Part shown: piece after piece, positions 10,154 through 23,573 of the stretch
Position numbering within the stretch: position 1 is the first letter of the stretch
Layout: every line of letters begins with the position of its first letter
NCBI GenBank assembly: GCA_026122225.1
Contig: JANEZZ010002707.1
Span: 124,001-188,000, forward strand
Source of the DNA: Heloderma charlesbogerti
Taxonomy: Eukaryota > Chordata > Lepidosauria > Squamata > Helodermatidae
Reading direction: 5' to 3'
DNA: 64,000 nt
Position numbers and translations under genes: made by a program
The notes under the pieces: generated by a model
What the model was told of the DNA's origin: nothing
What the model saw: the letters and a program-made list of their open reading frames with translations, nothing else
The model's database searches: none

Positions 10154-13100
10154 TCTGGGACATCTCCTAGTGTGACTATATGGCTGATCAGCTCAAAGTT
10201 CAATTATTGATGCTATTATCTTTTTCTCCCTCCTTGCCTCTGAATCTTGTAGCTCCTTACTCTTTTTATGCATGATTTCAGTTTCTAACTTTTTAAGTAC
10301 CTTGACTATGATAAATTTTCTTTTCCCAAGAACCAGGTCTCAAAAGCAGCTCAGATTTTGTTTAAAAAAATATTCTTGTTTGTACATGATAGTACTGATG
10401 GGTGATTTGCAAGCCCAATATAATGAATGTACTATTTGACACATTGTGATATCACCAGAAGTTGCAGGCCGACAATGCCTAGTGAAAATTGGTGCAACCT
10501 TCAGAGTATTGGCACAACAGCTTCCTGCAACAAGACCAAAGCAGATGAAATTCAAGACAATGCTACTTAGGAATACATCAGGCTGTTTTTCATTATCCAT
10601 ATTTTACAGGGTAAGCAGGGAGTTAGATGCTTTTACAGAACTATAGGGGTGTTGTGTGCATGCAGCGCTGTGATAACTGTATTTTCCTGCTTCTTGCCTT
10701 GCAGAAAAAGCTGTGTGTATTCATCCTGCAGCTTTAGCTTGCAGATTTACTCAGTTGGGGCAGAAGAAACATCTCAGCTTTCTAATGCAGATGCCTTACT
10801 GTTCCAGAGTTCATGTTAATTCACAAGTTTTTTTATTTCCCACTTCCGCTATATTTACTGGAATACAGTCCTCTACCAAATTGCACAGCTTGACTTTGTC
10901 TTGGGTGCAAAAACACTTGGCCATCTATTGCTTTGCTGTTGCTGGTTTTATAGGGGGCACTCAAATGTGGAGGTGCAGCAGGAAATTTAGTTACAAATCT
11001 GTTCCATTGCAAGCTTAGTAGTGACATTTCTTAGACTCACTGGATTTGAGCGTTTAGTTGAAGTGGTCTACAAAGTCTTCAAAATCTGGTATGGCATATG
11101 TATGTGTGTAAGTCTGAGTGTGGCATGCTTGCATGATACCATGCGGGACAGATGTATCATTGTTTTCCTTTGCAGTGGAAGCAGAAATTAGCCCGGTGCA
11201 GATGTTTGGTATTCTATGGGTTGGGGGAATTACCATCTTTCTGACTAGCTCCACCCCTTGATACACCCAGTGTCCAAACATTTGACATGATATTTGCATA
11301 TGTGCATAAACCCAATGCAACATTAAAGACTACAGATCATGCAGTTCTGCTCGATGCACATTGAGGGATCTTTTACCTGGTATGCACATGTCAATCCCTA
11401 TGCAAATGTGATATTCAGCACATAGCTGCTGGGTGCAATGACAGCATTGGGTCGAATGGCGTACTCTCATACAATGTTGATGTCTAGTTTGGGCTGATAG
11501 TTATGGTTGCTAAGAATGGTAAGAGAAATAAAGCCCTACCTTGGCAAAGTGGGACATATGCCATCTCCTTGTTCAGTGTACATGAGATCTAGGGATTGGA
11601 GAATACCTACATGCAAAGCAGGAGGGCAAGGACATAGAAGTGCCCTCAGCTAGTATTAGTTATGTGCTGTTCGGATTGGCCTGTGTTAACCTGCATCAAC
11701 ACTTTGGTCTGGTGTACTGCATCTTGAGTGTGGGAGAGCCAGCTACAGGGTCTAAGCTCTTGGTGACCAGAGTTTAAATAAACAGTGGCTCACCACCCAG
11801 AGCGCGTTGTGTCCCTCTCCCCCCACACCCCAAAAGAAGATGCAGTCTGGGCTGCATAGTGCCCATTCCAGCTTCACTGTAAGTATTTATCTCTCTGCAG
11901 AATTGGTAAAACATCAGACATGGGGTATCCCTTAAGGCTGCCATATGAGTTGGTGTGTTTTAAAGACAGAAAACTTCCTTAACTTTTCCTAGTGATCACT
12001 TCGCTGAGACTGGCATTTTCTCCCTGGATGGCATAAGGAGAATTCAGGGATGTTTGGGGGGAAATTGAGTAATGCAGGAAAAGGGTGTGTTGCCAAACCT
12101 GGAAACTGTAACACTAGCCAAGAACATGCAGGGCTCTATAGCACATTACCTCTTTAGAATTATGTGTTTATGGATACAAATTTGACAGGGAAATAGATGA
12201 GGTCCATTTTGGATCATCTTAGCTATGCAGAGGATAATTGTACCTATGCAAATACTGCTGCTGAGTGTTACTGCAATTGCATTAGTGGATTAACTTTAGT
12301 GGAGGCATCGATCTGGCAGATGTGATACTGCGCCCTCTTTACTTCAACTTTCCATGCACTGGTAAGTCCTTGCAACCTAGGTGAGGCCAAGAATGTGTTT
12401 CTTCCTTTCCATGGCCAGGCCTGTGATGAAGTGAGAAGGCTGTGATGAGGTGAGAAGCTTTTTCCAATTTTCCAGTCTAGTTATTTTTTATTGTGACTTG
12501 AAGGTAGGTAATATATAACTGTGTAAGCAGAGTTGGGGCTCACCAGAAGGTACTACCTGCCAAGCTAGACATACTTTTCATTAAATGCTTTGTGACAGTT
12601 AAGATATAATGGAAGGTGGTAGATATGTGTGTGTCCAACATCTTACAAGTCAACATCTGATGCCACCGGAGTGGTACAGTAGCTGAACTGAGTATGTTTT
12701 TGGTGTTGCCTTGACTATGTCCAAAGGCTTGTATATTATACTGTACGTGGTATTGTTTCTGTGTGGACTGTCTGTGGTGTTGAGACACTTAAATTCTGTC
12801 TTGTTTCAGTCTCTGCTTTGCAATACACAGAACATCCCATAGCCAAGTTGAGTCTCTAAATGAGACTTCCCTGAGTGTGCACAAATCCGTGAAACGTAAC
12901 CCAGCTTGGAGCTAAAAAGCAGGATGCAAAGGCAGTAAGGGCCTATGCAGTGTTGGTTAAGTGAAAACCTTCATCTTTATATGAGTGGCTTAGAATTTTG
13001 ATGCTTTGTTTCCTGATTCTGTGCCAATGAAGGCACACCTCTTAAAGAACTGGTGATTATTTAGAATCAGGTGGAACAGCTGTATTATGCAAGTACTGTA

Positions 13101-16100
13101 AACTAAACACCTGGCCAAGGTATTACTTTTCATTAATCAGAGATAGTTTTAAAAGCCAAGGTTGATGTTGGAATGCTTGAAACCTGGACTGTCTAGGCAT
13201 AAATCCTCTATGTTACAGTTTTTTGTCATGATAGGCACCTGAACGGGCACCTCTGTGAACAAAAGGACGTTGTGTTAGATGGGACCCGTAACTTCTTTAT
13301 TCTTCTGAAAGCAGAAGAATAAAGAAGTTAAAGGTCATCCTCATAGCAAGCCAGTGATATTAACCTTTGAGTTTCCGTAAAAACTAAATTATTAGGGCAA
13401 AAAGAAACCGAGAAGCACAGGAAGGCTTAAAAAAGCACCCTAAAATTTCCCCCTTCCAAGTGTCTAGTAAAACAAAAGTGAAATGGCAAGAAAGATGCCA
13501 CTGGGGTCCTTTCACTGAAATGGGTTTCTCTTTTAAAAAAAATTGTATTGCCCGTGAAAATGTTGTTAACTTCTTGGATAGAAAGTCAAGGTGCCCTTTC
13601 TATTTTCTTACGCAGTGACAAAGCTTTGCTCAGGCTGTTAAGCGTGCTGGATAAAATCAGAGTGGACTGCCAGCGTGGTTGCATTTAGTAGCTAAGTCTT
13701 GCGTTTAGCTCCTTGGATGAATTGTCCCATCACTCCCAACTGTCTGGTAGTATTTAGTTTCTGGCCCTTTGCAAATCAGCACTGGGATGGTGAGCAGATA
13801 CTAGCACCTGCTTAACATTCAGTGAAAAATTATTACTTTAAATGCAAAAAAAGAGAATGGGGTTCTAATATTTATTGAGCATATTCTCGGCTATTGGCAT
13901 AATTGTATTGCGTTGCAATTTAAACGTAAGGCTTTTCTTCTTACTGTTTATGGTCCCATTCTTGTTAATATTGGCTCCGCCCTCTGTAAAAATAAGGAGA
14001 ATATAAAGCTTTTCAGAATGGCATTATAATAATATATTTAAAAGCTTAATATATAAGCCTGTGTGCAGTAATAAAGAGTCTATTTCATTATATCTGTTTT
14101 TGACATGCCTCATTCATTCTAATAATGAGTGCCGTGAAAGCTGTGTGTGGAGTGCTCGCACGCGCATGCACACACACACGCCAGCCGCTTGTATCCAGTA
14201 GCCGTGGTTCCAGTGGCACAGGTGTAACTGCCAAAGGCTGCAGAACCCCCCCCCCATTTTTATTCTGACACCATCAAATGAAAATGTTAATATTCTGTCA
14301 TTGGCTTAGACTGAATGCTTGATAGTGGTGGTTTTGACACTACTTAATTCCACACTTCTGACAGTGATCATGAGGTAAACATGCTACTTATATGTCATTT
14401 GCATCCTTTCACAGCCACTGTGCCTCATGAAATACCAATATTCCCTAGCTCCTACTATGTAGTAGTTATCAGGGAAGTAAGAGCAATGAGTCTGTCAAAG
14501 GCCTTTATCACATTTACTTGGCACTTTCAGAGAAAGCATCTAGGCCCAGTTCATCTGGTCAAGTACCATTGGTGGTAAGTAAACACAGTGCTGGGGGTAA
14601 TTTTTTTCTTCACCAGTGGTTTGCATTTTGTCACCTGCCCAGCATATACAGGTGTAATGTAATTTCTTTTCATCAGAGCACTATGAGCTTGGCTAGTGTG
14701 TGAGCACAACTTGCCCATGCCGTGCAGTGAGATTCACGACAGATGGGAGGGAAGAAGAGACCTTGGCCCTGGTCTTCTTGGTCCAAATCCAGTAGTATCT
14801 ACTACGCTACACTGGTTCCTATGTGATATTCCAGAGGAATAAACTAGGGAAAGGACTTTGCCTGGTGCACAGTAGTAAGATTAACATGAGTGATGTATCG
14901 AATGTGAGCATTCTCTCTTCACAGAAGATAACAGTGCAGATACCTGGGGGCTGGGGCAATCTGGCTGTGCCAGTCCCTTATCACTGGTGGTGGTACTTTC
15001 TCCCACATACTGGAATAGTTGAAACCGTTGGAAGTGCTTGGGTATGTATACGTTCCTGACAGGAGGGGAAAGCTCTGGCCGTGGCAACTTCCCTTACAGA
15101 GTAAATAGTAGCTGTAGTGAAGGGGATGGGTGGGATTAGGATCACAGCATGGGGTGGAAAGGGTTAAAGCTCACGCAGCATGCTCCTTATCAAAGGCACA
15201 CATTGCTATTTACATTTCTCAAAAACGTACACGAAATACATCTACGCCTTTTTCTTACATTGTCCAGTTTGGACCTGACAGTGGTGTATTATATTGTAAA
15301 CAGTTATTGTCTGTACTGCCACAACTTCCTGTTCATCCTCTTGCTTCTCTGATGGTGCCTTCAGTGGTAACTACCACTGAAAACGCACCTTCACCAGCTG
15401 CTTCTGGACTCAGAAGCATTTCTCAGTTTGGTGTGCACTCACAGATTGCAACTTCTATAATTCCCAGTTCCTCCCACAAAGTATTCTAGGAGTTCTTTTA
15501 CCACTGTATCTTCAGCCTGTTCTACATGTGTAGCAGACTGGGATCCTGATAGAATAGGCTGTACCACCAGAAAGAGAGCATTAAAAGTGTAAGTCCTGTT
15601 CATAAACTCCTTGTAAGTTGATGTGCTAGTTTTCTCTCTCTATGTGATTGGTTTATTTGTTAGAAAGGTTTTTTCCTTCACTTTTCATTAAGGGAGCGTT
15701 CAAAATGGCTTCTCCACCTGCATGCTCTACCACCTCAAGATTTGATCAACTCATTCACTACTCCATGTACTCCCTGACTGCACCTAGACCCAGCTAAGAA
15801 CCCCCCCTCCTCCTGCAGCATTTTGTATTGTATTTTGGATGGCTGAGAACTGCTTTGGCAGCCATTTTTTGCCTGAAAAATGGGGTAAAAATATAATGGA
15901 TAAAAAATAAAGTATAGTGCTGCAGTTCATCACTGTAAGGGACAGATAATGCAGGCTTATGGTTCTCACTATTGCATGAAAATTTGCATGATCCTTGCCC
16001 TTGTTCTTTCTCTTAATTACATCTCAAGCCTTGTGTTTGGCTGAGATAAATCCACCCATTAACCACCTTAAGAGAAAGTGAAGGAGATAAAGAGTTTCAG

Positions 16101-16188
16101 CAACTCTTGTATGTGTCCTTACTCCACATTTTCATTGCACAAGGTTGTAACAAAGACTCTTCTCCTTGTCTTTGGTTTTCTACTAAAG
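10154..16188. other. ABTB1 3' UTR start, then intergenic DNA with no gene seen
   Basis: The ABTB1 3' UTR begins at 10154. I saw no AATAAA in the first 1 kb; ATTAAA near 11323 and AATAAA near 11526 and 11775 are possible signals, so its end is unresolved. The remainder is mostly unique, AT-rich sequence without recognised genes, apart from a perfect hairpin at 13289-13330 and a short CA run near 14165. Open frames are short and lack homology I know. Confidence 0.5.
13289..13330. repeat. Perfect 19-bp inverted repeat with 4-nt loop
   Basis: TAACTTCTTTATTCTTCTG (13289-13307), loop AAAG, then its exact reverse complement (13312-13330). The arms do not extend further. Confidence 0.97.
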
Positions 16189-16529
16189 CAGGGGAGCAGA
16201 ACCTCAGGCCTGCTGGCCAAATCCAGCCGTCTTTGGGTTTTGATCCCCAGAAGTCCACGCCCCATTCCCAAGACCCCACCCCTTTTCCCCCAGCCACTGA
16301 TCATTTGGTGGTTTCTTGACTTTTGCCCCAGTTTTTCCCCATTGTAATGCCTCTTCTAAGGTTTAGTTACTGGCAGCAAGAACTTGAAGCTAAAATATGC
16401 TGGAATTTGGGGTTGTTTTTTAGAACCACTCTTTTCCTTCAGCCATGTCCACCACTGGAATGTGGTCCCTGACAGCTTCTCCGAGTGGTATTTGGCTCTT
16501 GGACTGAAAGAGGTTCTGAATCTCTACTG
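16189..16529 (+). mobile_element. hAT-like non-autonomous element (same family as 54398-54726)
   Basis: It starts CAGGGGAGCAGAACCTCAGG and ends with the inverted, diverged counterpart (AGGTTCTGAATCTCTACTG). The interior (GGCCAAATCCAGCC, TTTGGTGGTTTCTTGACTTT, AATGCCTCTTCTAAGG) aligns collinearly with the reverse complement of 54398-54726. Target duplication not evident. Confidence 0.6.
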
Positions 16530-16952
16530 AAGTGTCTATCCCCTCAGTGCTTGAGGCTGGTCAAGACTGAAACTGCTGTGGAAGTGTGCCACTGAAAGGG
16601 AAAGCCTTGCTGCTACTGCCTGTATTCTGGACGGTCAGTAAGTAGGTAGGTGAAGGCACTTCCATTTCCATGGCTTTTACTCCAGGGCTTTATAGGAACA
16701 GCATTAAACAAAACATGAATAATTAAACCAGAGGTGCCAGTTTTAAAAGAGCAGAAGTCAAGACTTCAAACATGGTCAGCAACACTACCCCTACAAGGGT
16801 AGGTGTGAAAATAAATGGTCTCTAGAGGATAAAGACATAGTTCGAAAGAAGAAATTCCAGTGCCTAATAAGCTGGCCAGATATTTGTTCCCTTGTTATTA
16901 AAGTGGTATGACAGGAGCTTTTTAGAAGAAGATAAAGTCAGAGATTGTGAGC

Positions 16953-17310
16953 CTTTCTATACGAGGCATTTATTGTGTGCTTCCTCACAGTAGTTTGTGG
17001 GTGCTTGTGTTATCCTCCAGGGCCTCTCTTGTTCTTTGCAAGCATTTCCGTGGTTTTTTTTTTATAGCGAGGAAAGCGTGGTATTATCTGGAAATGGTGG
17101 AATGAAACCTAGTGTAGTTGTGCAATTCTGCTATACTGCAGCACCACATAGTGGTTGTTTAATGGAAAGTATAGAAAGGCAGAGAAAGAAACCCCTCTGG
17201 AAAAAAAATCTGTAGAGGATTTGATGTTAATACCACAAAGAATCCAGAAGTGGACGCCTCAGTAAAGTGGTGAGTTAAAAGCCTCATGTAGAAAAGCCCA
17301 TAGTTCAGAA
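16953..17310 (+). mobile_element. MITE with GGGCTTTTCTACATGAGGC-type termini
   Basis: The left end GCCTTTCTATACGAGGCATTT is inverted at the right end, GCCTCATGTAGAAAAGCCC (17281-17299). The interior shares a CTGCAGCACCACATAGTGGTTG segment pattern with the copy split between 19690 and 21590. Superfamily not assigned. Confidence 0.6.
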
Positions 17311-18374
17311 CTTGGACCTCAAGAGTAAGAAAAGACGAAGCTAAGGCAGAGGGTGGCAGTGGCAGAAGAGTCCCAGCAATATTTTAAAGCACAATGCAAA
17401 GTATATTACCTTACTGCAGAAAAGAAATAAGAAAAGCCAGGGTAGTATTTTCTCATGTGGACAATAGTCAGTGATATTAGTGGGCAATTCTGTTCCATTA
17501 AAAATATAGTCTGCAAAATGGAATGTCTTCAAACAGAATGTGTTCTCAGGAGGAAGCACTGCTGAGAAAAGTGCCCTAAGCCAGCAAGGTATATATCCCC
17601 ATTTGTATTGTGACATTAATTTGGGCCCCAATGAGATGGCTGAATGCCATTTTAGATGCAGATACACGTTCCACACTCCCACTGGGGGCAACCAGTTAAT
17701 ATTGACTAGCTGCATAGAATGTCAGTTGGATCGGGACCAAAGTGTTTTGCAGCCAGTGGTATTAGACTCTGCAACCCAGATTTTAGCTGAGCAAGGCAAG
17801 TGTGAAGGCTTCCAATAACAACCAGAACTTAATCTGCATTCACTAAAGACACCCAGTGTTAGCTGGGTTGTAGATGCAAGCAAAGAAACATGGAGGTGGA
17901 CTTGGTAAGTCAGGTTTTGTGGTCCACATTGTCCACTGTCCAGTTAGTGACAGAGAGCAATACATTGTTTACAACTATTGCTCAAGAAGACAAAGGAGGC
18001 AAATGATAGTCACCCTTAGCATTCTTTCTTGTGTAACTTGCCAAATATCTGAGATAATTCTTCCCAAATATAAACGTTGCTATACGTTACATTTTCATTG
18101 GGTACAAAGTCTGATCCTAATCTAGAGTTTTATATGGTGAGGAGGGATTATTCCCCACTCCCCCAAGAAAGCAACGTATGTAAATCTTCTTGAGCACAGG
18201 GGAAGGAAGCCAGGGGTTAAATGAATGTATAATATCTGTAGAAATAAGCATAGGCCAGGTGCTGCCAGCTTGAGAAAACATTTGTGCTGACTTTTACAGG
18301 CCCTACAGAAGCCTAGATCCAACAAAAATGTTCATTTGTTACATCTTACCCTTACTCCTGCCTCTTTTTAAAAA
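17311..18374. other. Intergenic, nothing recognised
   Basis: No gene, RNA or clear transposon was seen in this stretch. Confidence 0.4.
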
Positions 18375-18750
18375 TGGTAAATTATTCATTTTATTTCATG
18401 TTCATTTATTTTATTTCGATACCACCCAATAGCCCAAACTCTCTGGGCATTTCACAACCATCATAAAACAAAAACTTTGTATGAGACTTAACATACAAAA
18501 TTTAAAAACAATTTAAAACAGTTAAAGAACAGTTACAATAAAATACTGGGACCTGATAAAACTATTGACATTAAAATCCCAGCAGATGCCATCAAATACC
18601 TGGGAGTAGAGGATATTCTTAACCTGGTGCTGAAAAGATGACCGTGTTGGCACCAGGCACACCTCAGTGGGGAAATCATTCCACAGTCTTCTGAGATCTG
18701 TTCTTCCCTGGCTAACTGTGGAAGGGACATATTCTTCCTCTCCCCATTCA
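18375..18750 (-). mobile_element. L2-type LINE 3' segment
   Basis: Antisense L2 tail TTTCGATACCACCCAATAGCC with CTCTGGGCATTTCACAA, then (going right) the C-terminal ORF2 part around CACCAGGCACACCTCAGTGG, parallel to the L2 at 23925-24530 but more diverged. Confidence 0.7.
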
Positions 18751-19545
18751 CCCCCCTCCCACCCCCCCGGGACTGTGGTGCAGGGAGGGAGAAATTAGTA
18801 TCGGACAATATCTAAGGATGTACATTCCTTGAGGCTAATGCTTCCTACAGTTCTTTAAAGTGTGAAGGGGCATTCTGCCTCACAGTCTAGGAGGGGGAAG
18901 AGAAGAAAATTGCCCACTTGCTGCTTCCCTTCAGCATTTGTTCCAGTACAGGCCTGTGTGCTGCTCTCTACTGCCAACTTTCTGAGGTAACATGAGGGCA
19001 GTGTCCATGTAAATTTTGGGATACATTTAAACTGCTGGGGACTGAGGTGGTTTGCGGGGGGGGGGGCAGGGACATTCAGAGTCATGCGAAATCCAGTGGA
19101 TAGCTAAATTTAAATCCACCCATTAGTCAGAGAGGTCCATCAAAAATCAAGTCATTTAATATAAGAATTCACAAAGAAAAACCACATTCCTCAAGCAACC
19201 CTAATTCAGCCATCTGAATGCCAGTACTTGGCTGGATGAGGTTGCAGAGAGAGAACTGCAGTTTCAGGAAACATGCACTGTAATTAAGCTGCTACGTTCA
19301 TTTCATGTCCTAGAAAGGAACTGAATTAGGCAGTGGATGCTCTTGGGTATTTGAAAGAACTCCAGCCATACAACACCAATTCTTTATATGATCCTCAGGG
19401 GTTCAGGTTCACTTTAAATATGTTTGACAACAAGAACTACTTAGACTGAATTGGAGTTCAACCTACTATTCCCTCTACCTCCAAAGGAATTAGCAACAGC
19501 TAAAAAGCTGAAGCGAAGGAGGTGGAATTAGACTGTTATAATTAA

Positions 19546-19680
19546 AGGGCTGGGCAACCTGGGCCCTCTAGATGTTGTTAGTCTCCAATGTCCATCAGCC
19601 CCAGCCAGCATGGCCAATGGCCAGGGATGAGGGGAGTTGTAGTCCAACAACACCTGGAGGGCATCAGGTTCCTCATCCCT
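19546..19680. mobile_element. Palindromic hAT-like MITE, copy 1
   Basis: Near-palindrome. The outer left end AGGGCTGGGCAACCTGGGCC mirrors the right end GGCATCAGGTTCCTCATCCCT, with a GGGAGTTGTAGTCCAACAAC core. It belongs to the same family as 23574-23710, 29681-29817, 53435-53508 and 55695-55834. Confidence 0.75.
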
Positions 19681-19759
19681 CTGCTACTGTGCTTTTCTAC
19701 ACAAGGCATTTATTGTGCCCTCATCATTCCCTACTTTCAATTTGTCACTAAGGTTGAGA

Positions 19760-21340
19760 ACTTCATCTTTTGTCACCAGTTTGCCTCAGTTCGTTAGACG
19801 CCCTGAAAACATCAGTTCAGGCACAATTACTTGCTCTGTATCATCTGCAGTGAAGACAGATGAAAATAAATAACTCAACATCTCCATAATCTTCTTATCC
19901 TCCTCTAGTACGCCTTTAACTCCATTACCATCCAACTGTCCAACTGCCTCCCTAGCTGGTTTCCTGCTTCTGATACATTTAAAGATTGTTGGCCTTGATG
20001 TTGTTAGCAATATGCTCCTCAAAATGCTTTTTTGAACCACTTATTGTCTGCTTGCCTCTCCTTGGTGCAAGCTTGTGCTCCCTTTTGTTTTTCTCATTTG
20101 GGCAAGACTTCCAGTTTCTGAAGGAAGCCTCCTTTTCTCAGATAGTTTCCTTGATGCTACATGTTAACCATACCGATGACTTCTTCAGTTTGGTGCTACA
20201 TTTCCTGTCTTGTGGTATACATTCAAGCTGAGTTTCTGTTATTGTGGTTTTGAGTATTCTCCAAGCATACTTCCCTTTTCAACTTCCTTTTTACGAGTTC
20301 CCTCATTGTAGAGAAGTTTCCTCTTTTGAAGTCAAATGTAACGGTGTTGGACTTCCTTGGCAATTTTCCACTTAAATATATATTAAATCTGATAGCACTG
20401 TGGTCACTATTTCCAAATAGTTCAACAACATTTACATCTTGTAATGGGTGACACCCTTTAGGATTAAATCCAGGGTCACCTCCCCTCTAGTTGGTTCCAT
20501 GACCAACAGTTCTAGGGCACAGTTGTTATAGGGCATCAAGTAATTTAACCTCTTTGTCGTGACTGGAACAAGCATTTATCCAGTCAATGTGGGGATAATT
20601 GAAGTCACCTATTATTACAACACTTCCTTGTTTCGAGACCTCCCTGAATTCGTTTTCCATCTCAAGATCATCCTGAACATTCTGGTCTGGAGGACGATAG
20701 CATATCCCTAGTACTAACTAGGGACCACAGTGGCTTAGTGGTTAAGACGCTGAACTGCAGACCGGAAGGTCAGCAGGACAGTAGTTCGAGACCTGAGTGC
20801 TGTGTGACAGAGTGAGCTCCCGTCTTCAGTCCCAGCTCCTGCCAACCCAGCAGTTCAAAAGCAAGAAATTGCAAGTAGATAAATAGGTAGAAGAGCTTCC
20901 TATTTTTGTAGAAGAGCTGCCCCTTTTGAGTTTTCTAGTCTACTCGACAGTATGCCCTCTTTGATGTACATAGCAACACCTCCTCCAGTATGCCCTTCCC
21001 TGTCCTTCCTATAGAGTTTATATCCAGAGATGACTTCATCCCACTAGTTCTCTCCATTCCACCAGGTTTCTGTAATGACCCCTATATCTAGGTCTCCTTT
21101 AAAACCAGGCATTCCAGCTCTTCCATTTTGGTTCTGGGGCTTCTGTCATTTGCATAGAGACACCTAGACTCTGGCATGTGCATCTTTTGCATTTAGGCCA
21201 CTTTGACTGGCTATCATATTTCACCATATGCTCCTGGTCTGTTTCCTTCCCTTCTACATTTAGGCAATCAGAAATATTTTCATCTTCATCCCCTAGGAAT
21301 GATTCAACCTGAACTGGAGCTTCCTATCTCCTGTCGGCTT
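19760..21340 (-). mobile_element. CR1-type LINE fragment (endonuclease and linker)
   Basis: Read on the - strand, about 20700-20550 encodes a CR1-group endonuclease segment (QGSVVIIGDFNYPHIDWIN, the GDFN and DW motifs). About 20040-19786 encodes the endonuclease-RT linker ending near EMLSYLFSSVFT. Right of 20890 lies upstream endonuclease-coding sequence. Frameshifted; limits approximate; interrupted by a SINE. Confidence 0.7.
20721..20890 (+). mobile_element. tRNA-derived squamate SINE nested in CR1
   Basis: It has a box A-like TGGCTTAGTGGTTAAGACGC, a box B-like AGTTCGAGACC, and the body CTCCTGCCAACCCAGCAG with AAATTGCAAGTAGATAAATA. This is the arrangement of the ACA/Squam-type SINEs found widely in lizards and snakes. 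Truncated at the 3' side. Confidence 0.75.
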
Positions 21341-21590
21341 TCCCCTGGGAGAGGTTTTTTAGAGCAGGGAAAATGTGGCTTTTAATTCTGAAAGCAAAAG
21401 AAAGCTCGATTTCCTCTTGTATATTTGTGCTATTCCACTGTATCACAGTGCCACCTAAAGGTTATGTGGTGGAAAAACAGGAAAAGAAACACTCTTTGTG
21501 TTGTGTTCGGATCTTAATTCTGTGATGAAACCAAAAGATACAGCAGATTAACAGTCAATTAACAGCCTCGTGTAGAAAAGCGCAAAGTAA

Positions 21591-23573
21591 GAGGACAACA
21601 CTCAGGGCTCTTAACTATTGCTATGGCTGTTTAATTCTGTACAAACCACCTTTTAAAAGTCCTGCATTTTGACAGCGCAGGTTTCCTGCAAATTAAAATA
21701 TGTACTTTATATTTTACATTTTTCTGATTACAAAATTTGGGCTCAAGAAGGGGGTGAAACTCTCATTTTTATATGTGAGGAAAAGGAGCTGGTGATGAAG
21801 GCATTGTAAATAATGGCCTCAGAGGCAGTGGCAAACACACAATATGGGAATTATCAGAGGACAAAAGGCCACTGTCCTAAATACTGGTTTCTGTTCTTAT
21901 GTCCAAGCCCATCGTTCCTGAACACTTCTCAACTTCTCTGTGTTGCTATGAGGATTCACAATATTTTAACAAAAACAGATTCTCGGGAGTCACCAGGTGA
22001 CAGACAAGAAAACCAGAATCTGTACCTACGCTCACAACACATCATGCCAAGTTAGTAGGCTTCAGACACTTTCAGTATAGGAGGCCCTTATCCCTGTCTA
22101 AGGAGTTTCCCTGGCTGAGGTGTGAAATCTGACAGCTTCTCTTGTGAAAATTAATCCAACTGAGTTGTGCAAATGACATGTTTGACAGGTTGCTCTGTCA
22201 CTGTTCCCAGAGGAGAGAAAAGAGTGAACACCCCAGTAGAGTCCAGGCAAAATAAACCCAATGTCAGCCAGAACAAGAGTTATGTGAATACTTCGCATTT
22301 CAATAGAATTTAAAATTTAAAAAGATATTTACTGTGTTGCAAAGTTTTTACATTGCAGATTAATCTGGAAATTGATAGGAAAAAAATGTGAAAGTGACAT
22401 AGATTGGAAATAGATGGATCTGCCTAATCCTGTGTTGAACACAGTGCTACAAAATCTCTGATTAATATCAGAGTTACTGAATAGCAATGAGCAGTTCCCT
22501 TCACCCATATGCCTAGGGACTATTTCCATTATTATTTGGCTATGCATCTGTAGATCTTTGCATGTCCCAAATCATACACTTCAGTTTGTCCAGAGTTGTC
22601 TTTGTTTGCAGTGTAACTTGTAACTTGAGAACAGCCTTATGCAAGCAGTGGGTATATTTGCATCTACACACAACCATTTTGGGCTGGTCCATAAAACTTA
22701 AGTGCCTGAGGAAAGTTATCCAAATGTCACCCTCCTAACATCTTCCCAACTGTCCTTGGTACAAGTAATATAACAAATGGCATGCCCCTTAATGGTGCTC
22801 AAATTATTCTTCCTGAGGTAACTACCTCACTTGTCTTAGTGGCCCTCTCCACAGTACATATTCATGTTTATGGGAATGTTCTGTTGCTACAGGTTCATAT
22901 CTGACAGTACCCATTGATTATTCAAATAATTTGTTTCTTGCACCTCAGTTATAAGTCTGCTATGCATTCACACTGGCCTCCTTCACACGGAGCTTTTATC
23001 CTGCTACTGAGATTGCTCACTCATGGACGTTTGCAGGTCCTTTTCATGACATCATCAACCTCCAGGGTACATCCAGAGGTATTTCCTGGTTATCCCATCT
23101 CTAAAAGGTCTGGAATTAATGAACAATCTTTTTAACTCGAAATGTTACGCAATTAAAACAGCCACTACATGGCGCTGTTTCATTGAGTTCTATGGAATCT
23201 TGAAAATTAAAAGCTTCCCCTCACAGCAATCACTTTGTTGCTGTCTGGAAGCCCATGGTAAATGCGGAAAGGCTCCAGAATGGGGTGACTGTGGGGGGTT
23301 TCTTTGGTGTAAAGGCAGCCACTGTCTCCAATGCATTGTTATCCAATGGTAATAACGCATATATTGTTTCTGTACCATTGGCGAGGGTACTGAAAACAGT
23401 TAGTTGTTCAAACTAAGGCCTCCCTCATTCCACTCTGCAATTAGCAGCTAGGGTGACCAGGCTGACTCTACACAAGCAATAGCGAAATGATTATTCTGAA
23501 ATAAGTCTTTCAGAACCATGCAAGTGGTTTTGGTGTGACAAGACCAAACTATTTGCTGAGGATGTTAACCTTG
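21591..23573. other. Intergenic, no gene seen
   Basis: Mostly unique sequence. 22978-23110 (CCTCCTTCACACGGAGCTTTTATCC and onward) resembles the terminus of the MITE at 52759-53095 and of 29890-30050; no matching right end was located. Confidence 0.4.

Larger units (their letters stand above)
19688..21590. mobile_element. MITE split by a nested CR1 insertion
   Basis: The left terminus TGCTTTTCTACACAAGGCATTT (19689-19710) pairs with the inverted right terminus GCCTCGTGTAGAAAAGCGC at about 21565-21583, and the right-hand part (21380-21583) is collinear with the MITE at 16953-17310. The roughly 1.6 kb between is CR1 plus a SINE, so the MITE is older than the insertion. Confidence 0.6.

Noticed and set aside
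20721..20790. Possible tRNA gene with A and B boxes
   Set aside because: It continues into a squamate SINE body and is nested in a CR1 element.
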